Part shown: positions 10,935 to 21,084 of the stretch, one piece after another | Layout of the letters: the number at the start of each line of letters is the position of its first letter | Position numbering within the stretch: position 1 is the stretch's first letter | Assembly: GCF_019175385.1 (NCBI RefSeq) | Contig: NC_083345.1 | Location: 44,166,098 to 44,230,097 of the forward strand | Direction: 5' to 3' | Source: Lycium barbarum | Taxonomy: Eukaryota; Streptophyta; Magnoliopsida; Solanales; Solanaceae | Length of the DNA: 64,000 nucleotides | Notes under the pieces: generated by a model | What the model was told of the DNA's origin: nothing | Seen by the model: the letters and a program-made list of their open reading frames with translations, nothing else | Databases searched by the model: none | Program-made: the position numbers and the translations under genes

Positions 10935-10952
10935 TCCCCGGCAACGGCGCCA
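10935..10952 (-). promoter_or_regulatory. Primer binding site complementary to tRNA-Asp
   Basis: The plus strand reads tccccggcaacggcgcca, identical to the 3' end of plant tRNA-Asp including CCA. The minus strand is therefore a perfect 18-nt primer binding site, 5 bp inside the LTR edge. tRNA-Asp priming is typical of Athila/Tat elements and fixes the element's orientation. Confidence 0.92.
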
Positions 10953-10957
10953 AAATT

Positions 10958-12284
10958 TGATACGCCCAAATTATACCCTTAAAATAGGAGTAAAGCGGTC
11001 GTTGGTCAAATATCAAATCCAACAAGGTTGGGGTCGAATCTCATGGGGAACGAGAAAAAAATATACTGATCAAGTGTAATGCTCAACAAATAGTGTATAT
11101 TTCTGGGGAAGGGGGTATAAATATTGTTTGATTTTAAGTTTATCACACTAATTGCTAGAGAAATCTTGTTGTGAATTTAATCTATGGGTAAAAGGACTAA
11201 GGTTGTGGTCCCTAAAGGAAAGTAATGCAAATGGGTATCAATTCAACTTAGTTGTATGTTTAAATGTAGTAAACAATGGGTTACTTAATTTTATCAGAAG
11301 TCTTTCAACCAAATTGGTAAATCTCATTACTAAGCTTTTCCAAGCCTTAGAATGTTGCAAATGTGAACACCCATTTTAGTTTCAAGTAACTTTACTATTC
11401 CTAGCTCAAGTTATTAGATGGGGTTTAAAGCCCCAAATTCTTGTTATTTAACTCTTTTCCTAACTTTTACGTTCTTTTCCAAGCAAAGTAAAAGTATTTA
11501 GGCACAAATAATATTGGTCACCATTAAAAGTAGTTCAAACTTGAAGAGTTAATAGAAAACACTTTTAACATACAAATAAAGTTTGAATACAAAAAACCCA
11601 ATCACATAATAACACATTTGGTCCTACAACCTTAGCTGATGGGTTTAGCTACTCATTTTCATTAAATAGAAGACAAGAGTAAAGTAAATATTCATAGTGC
11701 TTATAAAGATAATGGAAGATGATGAAAAACGTACAAGATTCTTCTTAAAGTCTTCAACAACCAACACTGAATGCTTTTAATACTAAGAGACAACAAAAAC
11801 TTAATAGAGAATGTCTTTTACAAAATCCTAGGAGAGTATTTATAACATCCCAAAAACATGCACCAGCTTTGGACAAAATACCCCTGCGTGCACAGCATAC
11901 GAGCGGCAGGTTGCGCCAAACTTCCGCAAGTTGTGCCAACTTCACTGTGTGGGTGGCATTATCTGCGACATCAAAATGTAACTCATAGGTTGAACCTGCG
12001 TCTCGCAGATGGTGCTCGCATATGCTGCTTCCAATTTCCCAAATTTCTCAAATTGCTGTCACCTTATGCGTTTCATCTGCGTCGCGCAGGCATAACCTGC
12101 AGTTCGTAGGTCATGCTTTGCTATATCCTTGGTCTATTTTGCTCCATTTTGATCCGTTATGCTCTCCGAACATCCTATCCTACAAAATTACACAAACACA
12201 AGAAAAGTAACACAAAAGGTACTTAAAGAGTCACAAAAGTCTAAGAAATTAGCATCAAATGTGCCGTAATTTCACGGCACGTCA
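10958..12284 (-). repeat. 5' LTR of the Athila-like element
   Basis: Bounded by TG at 10958 next to the primer site and by ...cacgtca at 12284, giving about 1.33 kb. It contains a TATA box (11837-11844) and, downstream of it on the minus strand, the untranslated R/U5 part. A GC-rich segment rich in cgcag/gcgcag words lies at about 11880-12110. The low-coordinate boundary is firm because of the primer site; the high-coordinate boundary is my best guess at the terminal TG/CA. Confidence 0.72.
11837..11844 (-). promoter_or_regulatory. TATA box of the Athila-like LTR
   Basis: The minus strand reads TATAAATA in the context GTTATAAATACTCTCC, about 0.9 kb upstream of the primer site and inside the LTR. 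Confidence 0.6.
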
Positions 12285-12632
12285 GGAGTTCGCATGTCAT
12301 GTAGCTAATAAACGGAGTTGACGAAGGAAAGACAAATTTGAGGCTCAATTTTATAACGTTAAGGTTATAAATGGAGTGATAGTATAACGAATGAAAATAT
12401 TAAATCTTTTTTCAATAGTAGAGGGACAATGTATGATCTTTTTCCCTTCTTTATATGACAAATACATTATGCACAATTTTTGGTATTGATTTAAAATTAT
12501 GAAGGTAAAACATGTTTCTTAACGGAACCTTAGCACATTATTGATTTTTTATTTTGCTTTTTCTTCATAACAATTTATTAATTTTGCATTCTCTTTTTCA
12601 TCAGTCACTTTCAGTAGCCAGAAGGTGGAAGG
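12285..12632. other. Short non-coding stretch
   Basis: AT-rich, no gene or clear repeat seen. It separates the Athila LTR from the Mutator-like element. Confidence 0.5.
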
Positions 12633-12822
12633 ATGATAAAAGGGAAAAGGGTCAAATTTATCCTTCAAGTATGGTTTATAGTTCAAGTTTCCCTTCCGTC
12701 AATGTTTGGGATCAAATTTGCCCTCCCCGTTATAATATGTTATATTTGCCCTTTTATAAATGGAAGTGTGACTTGGACAAAAAAATTAACCATGTAGGCT
12801 CTACGTAGACTCCCAAATCCAA

Positions 12823-13172
12823 TTATAATGATGGGTCTGGATTATCATCTGAGGGAAAGCTCCTTGGGAAATCAAAGTCAACTGCTCTGCTACTGCTACT
12901 GCTACTCTTAAACCTCTTCAAAGTTGGCACAGGTGGTTGAGACTGTGCAAAAGCTTCACCATCACTTGTCTCATCCACCAACCTTGACTTTGCAGCAGCT
13001 TGTTTCCTTTTAGCTTGCTGCCATAATACAGGATTAAAGTAGTTAACTAACATTCTTGTAAACATAAGAAACAAGTTGAAGTACTAAGTGTTTAATGTTA
13101 TACCTTAGCACATCGCCTTGCATTGTGTCCAATTTGATGGCATGTAGAACATGTCTGAGGCTTTCCTTTCCT
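12823..13172 (-). pseudogene. Mutator transposase (MURA-type) C-terminal exons
   Basis: 13104-13172 codes RKGKPQTCSTCHQIGHNARR followed by CAK, a perfect CX2CX4HX4C zinc knuckle as found near the C-terminus of MURA-type transposases. A GT...AG interval at 13018-13103 (86 nt) looks like a retained intron. Beyond it the frame continues as QAKRKQAAAKSRLVDET and a Ser-rich tail, ending in the TIR-proximal region. The catalytic DDE domain is absent. The MULE identity rests on the TIR/TSD structure as well as on the knuckle. Confidence 0.75.
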
Positions 13173-13174
13173 TG

Positions 13175-13226
13175 AAGCGGACCATTCACCTTGTCTCTTT
13201 AAGCAGACCATTCACCTTGTCTCTTT
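13175..13226. repeat. 26-bp tandem repeat, two copies
   Basis: Two consecutive 26-mers, each containing gaccattcaccttgtctcttt, inside the Mutator-like element next to the zinc-knuckle exon. It probably marks the deletion scar. Confidence 0.85.
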
Positions 13227-13455
13227 AAGATGAGTAAGCGAGTCACGGGTCATGGGTTAAAATAATTGAGTTTAGGAGTCTACGTGGAGCTTAAGTGTAG
13301 CCTATGTGGCTAATATTTTTTTAGTCCAAGTCACACTTCCGTTCATAAAAGGGCAAATATAACAAGTATCCTAACGGGGAGAGCAAATTTAATCCCGACA
13401 GAGGGCATATAAATCATACTTTGAGGGTAAATTTGACCCTTTTCCCATGATAAAA

Positions 13456-15031
13456 TGACAAATCCTTTTGATTCGTCATATAAAGAAACATGAACTATAC
13501 TAGTATCTCTTTAAAAAAGAAGTGAAATTGTATCTTGAGATGTCATAATTTTCTCCTCTCCAGTCTACTTCATTTCTAGAAGCTTGAGATGTCATAATTT
13601 TCTCCTCTGCCAGTCTACTTCATTTCTCTTTTTTTCTTTTTTCTTTTTTCTTTTTTTCCTCTTATTTCTTAGCAAAGCAATGTATATGCAAAAACAAACA
13701 ATGAACTCCTCATTTGTGAAATTATAAATCAAATATCATTTCAAACACTTACAAATCACTGAATAAGAAATCAATGAAACAAAATAAATCTATCCTGCTC
13801 TCAACAAGAATATGAATACTTCAATCTTCCCACTTAGCAATGGCTTCGAGTTATCTCCTTATAAAAAATTATATGCATATTTATGGACCTAAGTATCTTC
13901 TGAGTAATTCCGTATCTTAAACTATTTTATGTAACATACAAAGACTTTGCTCAAGTATTACATAAAGTCACTAAATTATTTTTTATAATAAAAATACCAT
14001 CCAATTCTGCGTAAGAATCATAACAAGTCCCTAAAAAAAGTGTCACAAAAAAATCATTCAACTTTACCTAAATATTATATAAATTTTTTTGCAAATGACT
14101 TTTTGTAATACGTAGACAAAATCGAATTACTTTTTGGTCACATCAAGCAATTTAGTAGTAATTTATAAGTGACAGTCTATAAAATCGATTCATAAATAAG
14201 CTATTCAAATTTTTATTTTTTTTAGCTGAGATAGTTATGGATGATGTCTTAATACTATAAACTACTCAAAGAAAAATAGATTACTGATGATAAACACTCC
14301 AATTGCAAATTTTTGAAGATTTTCTCATTTCATAAGTTGATCCTTTTAAGATATAGATACATTTTGTTCACTTGAAGGCGACAGACCATATGACGAATTC
14401 TCTTGGTCCCTCATTCATATAAAGAGGTATGATTTTTTATTTTTTTTTGGTCAAGACAAAATTTACCTATTGCTCAAGGAGCTTGAACTGATTTATCTCA
14501 TATAAAACAAGTAGTAATCTTTACACTTTAAAATTATATATGATTTTAGAACAACTGCTTGAGTTTTATTGAAATTTAAAATATTATACAAGATTAATAT
14601 TTCTCGAGTCCAAAGATGGTTATTTACAAAAATTTCGTCATAATTGTTTCCGAAACAAGCTTAAAAGAAATCCCATCATAGCTGTTATAATATCAATTTT
14701 TTTAGAAATCTCTGATTGTTCTACCTCAGGATATCAGAAAAACAATTGATGGAAGAAATTCTTATTGTCAACTTAATAATGAATAAAACATGGAGATAAT
14801 TAGGAACATTTTTTTTTTCTTATTGTCAACTTAATAATGAATAAAACATGAAGCTAATTCAAAATATTATTTCCCGTTGGTTCTAATATTACTTGAAAAC
14901 TAACAAAATTTTACGGTTCACATACCTTATATGAGTTAGGGCTGTCCACTTTTTTCAAGGTTTTCATTACTTCATTTTTTTCCTCCCTTGCTATTTTGTT
15001 ATTCTTAAATCTCAATAAGGGAGACTTGGGG
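13456..15031. other. Non-coding stretch with two short direct repeats
   Basis: AT-rich, no gene recognised. 13533-13582 and 13583-13630 repeat a ~50-bp unit (cttgagatgtcataattttc...). 14761-14801 and 14819-14859 repeat a 41-bp unit (cttattgtcaacttaataat...) with a 58-bp period. Pyrimidine-rich runs lie at 13622-13665. Confidence 0.7.
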
Positions 15032-16904
15032 GAAAACTTGACAATGGGTGAGGCATAAATATGACATGATGTGTGAGGAAATATTTTATTACAATTATAT
15101 TGTGGGCCCCACCACTTTATGCTCTTTATTCTTCCACGTTTTTTTTTGTCATTTCTCTCTCCTCTTTCCTATTTTTTCTCATTTTCTTTTTTCTCATCAA
15201 TTTTAAAACTAATTCTATTATACGTAGATCAAATTTTTTTTTAAGATATTCTTCTGTTTTATTATTTAGCTTTTCAATTTTTCTTAAAAAAATCAGTTAA
15301 ACTCCGTACAAGTTTAAAAGAAAATAATTGGCACTCCAAAAATCAGAAAATTAATGTAAAAACCGATAACCAAAAATGAATGTAGGATACTTTTAAAAGT
15401 AAAAACACCTTAGGAAATTTATGAGAATTCTTTTTTTACTTTTTATTTTGGTAAATATTATTCAAAGTTGCTACATTCTGTACCCAAGAAATTCAAAGTT
15501 CTAAGTGTCATCAAAGTAGACTCTGAATTTAGTGGTGTGCAAAAATCGGTTTAACCGATAAACTGAACCGCAAAAAACATTATGGTTTAGCAATCTATTT
15601 GGTTAATGATTTTTTAAGTTTTATGGACTACCGGCTCGATTTCAAATTTTAAGTTTTATTAACAGTTAAACCGATAACCCAATGAGGACATAAGATCTTA
15701 CTAAAATTACCTTTAATAAGTATGTTTTAGTGATATTTTCTCTGTGAAAGATGTAGGAGGCCAAACCAATTGTGTTCGAAGACAATTGGTTTAATCGGTA
15801 AACTAAACCAGTAACGTGTTTGAACCTATGTCCTTATTGGGTTATCGATTTAACCGTTAATAGAACTTAAAAATTGAAATTGAGCTGGCAGTCCGATAAA
15901 ATTTAAAAAATCATTAACCAAATAAATTGCTAAATCAGTAACGTTTTTTCTGTTCAGTTTATCGGTTAAACCGATTTTTGCACACCCCTAAATTTAGGGT
16001 CTACTTTGATGACACTTAGGATTTTGAATTTCTTGGGTGTAGAATGTAGCAACTTTGAATTGAATACAGTCAAACCTCTCTATAGTGGCAGCGTTTGTCC
16101 GGAAATTTCATGGCTGCTATAGTGAGGTGTTGTTATGCATGTATACTGACATTCGATATTTAGATCTCATTTAGTTGTTATAAACAAAAGTACGCAAACA
16201 ATTAACTTTTTGTACTTTTTATGTTATAAACGAAAACAATATACTTGTAAATTTTAGAATCTCAATTGATTTTCATATCTCATAAATTAAATGTTGAAAA
16301 GACTAATAAATTACTACTAAATCCATAACTAGTTGTATCACACAGATAAAGAATTAAAATCTATGGAACATATTCATTTTAAATTAATTGAGAATTTAAT
16401 TATTTCAAGTTTGACGAAAGAACTCTACAATTTAGGTTGTTTCGTAAATTCTAGTCTCTTAGTAATAATATAATGCTTGAACTGAAGAAGAATTTTGTCC
16501 AAATTTTCAACAAAAGGTGATTCAATAGTTTTTCCTTGAAGGTTGTCTAAGTGCTTAATAATTGACTCTTCTATCTCCAAGTAGCAGTAGGTTGAGGCTC
16601 TTCATCGACACTTTTGTTGTCACATAATATATTTCTTACAAAATATTATTACACGCTATTTGAGTATGGCTGTTATAGAGAGGTAATTTTACAAAGAGTG
16701 TACCACTATAATGGATGTCATTACTGTTATAGGCAGAATGTTATTATAGAGAAGTACAATATAACATGAAAAGTCAGTTCCGGAGAAAATTAAGCCGTTA
16801 TAGTAAAATGTTGTTATAACGAATGACAATTATAGAGAGGTTTGATTGTATATACTAAAAGAAAAAGAAAATTTTTATGTGGCAACTTTGAATTGAATAT
16901 ATAC

Positions 16905-16936
<32 letters not shown>

Positions 16937-17588
16937 AGAGAGAGAATTCCAATAAATTTCCTGTTAATAGAACTTAAAATTTGAAATCGAGTTGGTAGTC
17001 CATAAAAATTAAAAAAATCATTCACCAAATAGATTGCTAAAAAAATGACTTTTTTTTTTTTGTTCAGTTTATTGGTTAAACCAATTTTTGCACACCACTA
17101 AATTCAGGGTTTACTTTGATGACACTTAGAACTTTGAATTTCTCGGGTACAGAATGTAGCAACTTTGAATAATATATACCAAAATAAAAAGTAAAAAAAG
17201 AATTCCAATAAATTTCCTAAGGTGATTTTACTTTTAAAAGTATCCTACATTCATTTTTGTTATCAGTTTTTACATTTGTTTTTTTTGGAGTGCCAATTAT
17301 TTTCTTTTAAACTTGTACAAAGTTTAACTGATTTTTTAAGAAAAATTGAAAAGCTAAATAATAAAACGGAAGAATATCTTAAAAAAATTTGATCTACGCA
17401 TACTAGAATTGGTTTTAAAATTGATGAAAAAAAAAAGAAAATAAGAAAAAATAAGAAAGAGGACAGAAAATGACAAAAAAACGTGGAAGAAGAAAGAGCA
17501 TAAAGTGGTGGGCCTACAATATAATTATAATAAAATATTCCCTCACACACCATATCATATTTATGCCTCATTCATTGTAAAGTTTTTC
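15032..17588. mobile_element. Large foldback element with duplicated inverted arm
   Basis: The left arm (15032 to about 15665) is the inverse of the right arm (about 16957-17588). The outermost text pairs GAAAACTTGACAATG with CATTGTAAAGTTTTTC. A second inverse copy of the inner part lies at about 15822-16060, so 15480-16060 is itself a hairpin containing ggtttaaccgataa-type words. The flanks gacttgggg (15023-15031) and gacttggta (17589-17597) agree at 7 of 9 positions, consistent with an aged 9-bp Mutator-type duplication. A pogo-like MITE (16067-16848) and an A/GA-rich microsatellite (about 16905-16946) sit inside. The long frames in both arms are mirror images of each other and not genes. 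Confidence 0.75.
16067..16848. mobile_element. Emigrant/pogo-like (Tc1/mariner) element, ~0.78 kb
   Basis: The left end starts CAGTCAAACCTCTCTATAG and the right end is the inverse CAATCAAACCTCTCTATAA. It is flanked by TA (16065-16066 and 16849-16850), and a longer subterminal region also pairs (tgttataacg, gttatagtaaaatg and similar). TIRs of the CAGTxAAACCTCTATAAA type with TA duplication are known from Emigrant/Lemi and related pogo-like elements. I see no transposase frame, so it is non-autonomous. It lies inside the inner arm copy of the foldback and is younger than it. Confidence 0.82.
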
Positions 17589-17597
17589 GACTTGGTA

Positions 17598-18506
17598 CTC
17601 TCTCCATTTCAATTATTTCGATATTATTTAACTGGATATGTCGTTTATAAAAAAAAAATGATTCGATAAGCTAAATTTAAACAAAATGTCAAATTACTCT
17701 TGTACCAACTCGACTCTTGTACCTAAAAAGTTTTACAACAAATAGCATGACGCTCCTTCCTTTTGCCCCTCTATCCTCCAAAGAAAGAGAGGATATACGT
17801 AATTGGGTTTGTTTATGCATTCTATGGCTGGCTAGGTTAGTAGGATTTTGCAAATAATACCATTCAGCTTTTTCAATTTATTGTGGAAGATGTTATACTC
17901 TTCAACTTCAACCCCCACCTTCCCCTGCCCCTCCAATTTTTTTGTCTATCATCTAATATTTAAAATTTACTAGTGCAACTAATATAAGGGCTCATTGAAG
18001 GGAAAGGGAAAGTTCTCCCCGTCATGTGTTTTTCATTTAAAGTTATCAAACTCGAGATCTATGATTAATATGAAGGGATTCCATCCATTCCACCACACTC
18101 TTTGGTGGGTTTTCCCCTCCAACTTGTTCATCAATCAAAATGTAAAAAGGGTAAATTGTTGTTTCCACGCGTAGGTAGAGACTTGCCCAATTTGATCCAT
18201 GCACCACCTGAAACAATTATACAAGTCATATTTTCTTTTCTGTTCTTCAAATTCAAATATCCATATAAAGTTAAGAAAAAGTCTCTTTGACACAATACGA
18301 AAAAAAAAAATACAACTGAAAAAAATCACACATGCACTTAGGTCATGAAATCAAGGTTTTAAACTCATTAATGAAATTGGTAGATAATTGAATGAAGTTG
18401 AAGTACTGGAATATTTGAATATGAATTTCGGAATTTAGATAGTGCAATTTCAATTATAACCAGTAACACACCTCATTAGAATATAGAAATAAAGTGACCA
18501 ACGATG
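17598..18506. other. Non-coding stretch, no gene recognised
   Basis: AT-rich. The text near 17600-17660 (ctctccatttcaattatttc) resembles the edge of a degenerate Stowaway-type MITE, but no matching end was found. Confidence 0.45.
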
Positions 18507-18514
18507 ATCAGGAA

Positions 18515-18702
18515 CAGTGGCGAAGCTAGGATTTCCGCCAAGGGGGTTCAAAATATAAAAAAATAAACATACAAAGAAGCCTAAGGGGGTTCAACATCTA
18601 CTATATATACATAAAACATAATTTTAATCTTGTAAAAACAATGTTTTTTTCCTCTGAAGGGGTTCGGATGAACACCCTCGGCATAGTGTGGCTCCGCCAC
18701 TG
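18515..18702. mobile_element. hAT-type MITE, 188 bp, with 8-bp TSD
   Basis: The ends CAGTGGCGAAGC and GGCTCCGCCACTG form an imperfect TIR and are flanked on both sides by atcaggaa (18507-18514 and 18703-18710). An 8-bp duplication with CAGTGGCGGAGC-type ends is diagnostic of hAT-derived MITEs. The internal text (gggggttcaaaatat) is typical of a family widespread in nightshades, as I recall it. Confidence 0.92.
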
Positions 18703-18710
18703 ATCAGGAA

Positions 18711-19389
18711 TAATTGAGAGAGGGAGTGAAAGGATGGACCTGAAATAAATTAAAGATGGATATGATTGATTATTGATACATGTTGTGCTAATATTATTTT
18801 CTATTTATTGTTTTATAAACCTTTTTCGTTTCAGAGTCTAATTAACATAGAAATACACAATTTTCCCACTTAACTGGCTTTATATGTTTAGTAGGGAAAG
18901 CAAAGAGCTTGTTTTGTTGCTTGCATCAGGTTTGACCATCTATTGTTATTTCATTCACTCTCAATTTTTATTTTTATTTTATAGTTCACACAGCTAGCTA
19001 GCTCATTTGACCCCAAAAAAAAAAAAAGTGTTGATTTGAAAATATCCAATATAGTTGTATAGTGTGGTATTTAAGGGGTAAATTTCATAGATGGTCAATT
19101 AGTTATGATTTTTTTTCACTAAAGTAACTTAACTATATTTTCTAACACAAAAATCACAAAACTTTATCCTCACTAACACAAAAATTACATATGCCGGAAA
19201 ATCCAACTTTCGGTCGGTATTCCTTTTTACTTTTTTAAATTTTTGGATCAGCCTTCGAGTACACTTACAAGCATACCAACTTTGCATGTTGTGATAATGA
19301 AGGTTACATATGAAAGTTTGGTTTTGATAATCTGGTAAAATAATAACTGCTAGTGACAGTGTCGAATTTTTCACTATGCTATCGGTAAG
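18711..19389. other. Non-coding stretch
   Basis: No gene seen. Text at about 19077-19380 (gtaaatttcatagatggtcaa ... tcggtcggtattcc) looks like part of a MITE, but both ends could not be defined. Confidence 0.4.

Positions 19390-19418
<29 letters not shown>
19390..19418. repeat. (AT)n microsatellite at the left edge of the pararetrovirus
   Basis: About 14 AT units where viral sequence stops. Viral reading (the start of the polyprotein gene, ATG on the minus strand near 19504) runs right up to it. Confidence 0.9.
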
Positions 19419-19421
<3 letters not shown>

Positions 19422-19509
19422 CTCTTGTTTACGTTCTATATCTCTATATAAATTTCAGTAATTAATAGCTATTTGTCTTGCGAAAAGCTCTGTTTTCATA
19501 TAAAGATAA

Positions 19510-19713
19510 TTAATATGGTTTAAAGCGTTTTGGTACTTGTTTCTGAGAGAATTTTCGAGATCTTATATATCCTAATAGTCTATATTCTAAACCTGATATT
19601 ATATCTATTAACTCTTGTAATCTTTGTTGATTGTCTTTAGAGTTATTTAATCTAATATATTCTGGGTATAGCCTATTTGGTTCTTGTTTTAATTCTAGAT
19701 AGTGATCTTGCAT
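19510..19713 (-). CDS. Pararetrovirus small ORF 2 (67 aa)
   Basis: Open from ATG to stop, starting 3 nt after the end of the preceding small gene. Its first codons (MQDHYLELKQEPNRLY) lead into a Gln/Leu-rich helical segment (NQQRLQELIDIISGL) and a basic C-terminus (KFSQKQVPKRFKPY). The position between the primer site and the polyprotein gene and the basic tail fit ORF2 of badna-, cavemo- or solendoviruses, where such proteins bind nucleic acid or virions. I do not recognise a domain. The frame is intact, but in the host genome it is unlikely to be expressed. Confidence 0.6.
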   Translation of the reverse strand: MQDHYLELKQEPNRLYPEYIRLNNSKDNQQRLQELIDIISGLEYRLLGYIRSRKFSQKQVPKRFKPY

Positions 19714-19716
19714 GTA

Positions 19717-20058
19717 TTATCCTAATGGAATGAAACTTACTTTTCTTTCTATATATCTAATATATTCTTCTCCTCTAAACATTTCGTCGTTTGTAGAATA
19801 TATTTCCCAAAGAAGGTTATTCCTAAAATTTAAAACGTCTGTATTAGTGTCTAATGCCTCACGATGAACTGTTTCTAAATAATTAACATATTCAGTAAGG
19901 AATTTTCTAGTTTTTCTAACGTTTATAAGTCTTTGACGGGTAACGTGTATCATACGATAGTGGAAACTTATATATTTACTAAAACTGTGTTGTCTCATAG
20001 AAACTTGTCTTCTAGAGAAGGGTTGTCGTCTTTGTCTAGCAGAAAATGGTCGTCTCAT
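19717..20058 (-). CDS. Pararetrovirus small ORF 1 (113 aa)
   Basis: First gene after the primer site (20103-20114). The N-terminus is strongly basic (MRRPFSARQRRQPFSRRQVS), followed by a helical, Tyr/Arg-rich body (KFLTEYVNYLETVHREAL) and an acidic patch near the end. The spacing to the next gene is 3 nt, the tight polycistronic arrangement of this virus family, where ribosomes reinitiate. There is no conserved domain that I can name. The frame is intact. Confidence 0.6.
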   Translation of the reverse strand: MRRPFSARQRRQPFSRRQVSMRQHSFSKYISFHYRMIHVTRQRLINVRKTRKFLTEYVNYLETVHREALDTNTDVLNFRNNLLWEIYSTNDEMFRGEEYIRYIERKVSFIPLG

Positions 20059-20102
20059 AAAAATAAAGTCTTAGAATAGAGTCAAGGTCCAAAAATCTTT
20101 TA

Positions 20103-20114
20103 GCTCTGATACCA
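20103..20114 (-). promoter_or_regulatory. Pararetrovirus minus-strand primer site (tRNA-Met)
   Basis: The minus strand reads TGGTATCAGAGC, complementary to the 3' end of plant initiator tRNA-Met and shared by all caulimovirids. It lies 45 nt upstream of the first small gene, which fixes the genome's zero point and orientation. Confidence 0.93.
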
Positions 20115-20824
20115 AAGTGAGGGGTGTATAGAAAATTTAAAAATTTAAATTTAGAAGTTTAAATATATGTTTTCGTATTTCCTCCCTCCTGAATATCTTC
20201 TTACCATGTAGTTATATCTTTAAGTTTCTGTTTATCTCCCTCTTTTTGTTTCTTTTTACTTAATCTAGACTCTGTCCAGTCATGAATCTTGTTACACTGT
20301 TCATCTCTTTCTCTTAACCTCTGTTCTTAATAATCCTCTTCTTTAACCACACCCCGGACATGGCCAACAATTCGTCCTTTATCATTTTTGGACATTTTAA
20401 TGGCCCCTCAACACCTAGGAATTTACAGGTTAATTCATCGAGTTTGTTAAGAAATTAAGAGAATAACCATATACTAAGAGTAGCAGATTCACAATAACAA
20501 GAAATTACTTAAACATAGATTTACAATAAACACTCTAATAATGTACATAACTGGCAGAGTAATACATAAAAATAGTTATAAAAACTTGTATGACTTAAAG
20601 ACGGAGAGAGGTTTCCCTTTCGAAGAACCCCAAAAACTACTTCTCACACTTGGAGGATTATTGAAAAACTAGTACTATTTTACAATAGAGATTTATATTA
20701 CAAGGGTTTGGATTGGGAAAAGAAGTTGAGGCATTTAGTAAAAGGGAAGGGGAATATGGATTTCTTTGGTGTTTGGTGCTTGTATGTGATGTTGATGATG
20801 TCCTCCGTCTTCATAAAATGCCTC
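20115..20824 (-). other. Pararetrovirus RNA leader
   Basis: About 0.7 kb between the TATA box and the primer site with no long frame on the coding strand. Caulimovirid leaders have this length and usually fold into a large hairpin with short upstream frames. I did not compute the fold. Confidence 0.6.
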
Positions 20825-20832
20825 TATTTATA
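20825..20832 (-). promoter_or_regulatory. TATA box of the pararetrovirus promoter
   Basis: The minus strand reads CTATAAATAGAGGCAT. It lies downstream of the transactivator gene and about 0.7 kb upstream of the primer site, the position of the 35S-type promoter. The same 17 bases (CCTATAAATAGAGGCAT) recur in the 5' LTR at 34354. Confidence 0.8.
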
Positions 20833-21084
20833 GGAGCTTCCAAACTTCAACTTCGGATTTCAAATTGTTAAAGAATCTCTCTGAATTCAGCCGGGTGCGC
20901 TTGGGGCCCCATCGTCACGTGAAAATTCCAGAAGATTCTTTGCATTATTGTCCTTGTTGGTCCTGTAGCTGCTTTATTAAAGCTACTTTATCAAAGTTGT
21001 CTTCATCCGTCTTTTGTTGCTTCCTTCAACGAATCTGCTTTTTCTTTGTCTTAGCTGTCATGATTATATGTCTATTATCCCTTT

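Larger units (their letters stand above)
1900..12284 (-). mobile_element. Athila-like Ty3/gypsy retrotransposon, degenerate and 3'-truncated
   Basis: Read on the minus strand the order is LTR (12284-10958), tRNA-Asp primer site, gag, protease-like region, RT, RNase H, integrase, then a non-coding tail down to about 1900. The RT block has the wording typical of plant Athila/Tat elements (MPFGLCN, ATFQR, FMDDFS, GDSFDH). All frames carry stops or frameshifts, so the element is dead. No second LTR is visible at the low-coordinate end, so the 3' end is probably truncated. Two secondary events sit inside: a tandem duplication of RNase H to gag (3663-9239) and a mitochondrial-type insertion (7357-8779). 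Placement in Ty3/gypsy is secure; the sublineage is inferred from motifs. Confidence 0.85.
12642..13446 (-). mobile_element. Mutator-like element (805 bp) with perfect 9-bp TSD
   Basis: The ends are long inverted repeats of about 170 bp, starting gggaaaagggtcaaattt and ending aaatttgacccttttccc. They are flanked by the identical 9-mer atgataaaa at 12633-12641 and 13447-13455. A 9-bp target duplication and long TIRs are hallmarks of Mutator. Between the TIRs, the minus strand keeps the C-terminal end of a transposase gene, including a plausible intron. The element looks like an internal-deletion derivative of a transposase-coding parent, so it should depend on a transposase made elsewhere. Confidence 0.92.

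Noticed and set aside
15073..15300. Open frame rich in Phe/Leu/Ile looking like a membrane protein; mirrored at 17263-17571
   Set aside because: The two frames are the forward and inverse arm of one foldback; composition (T-rich) explains the hydrophobic translation.
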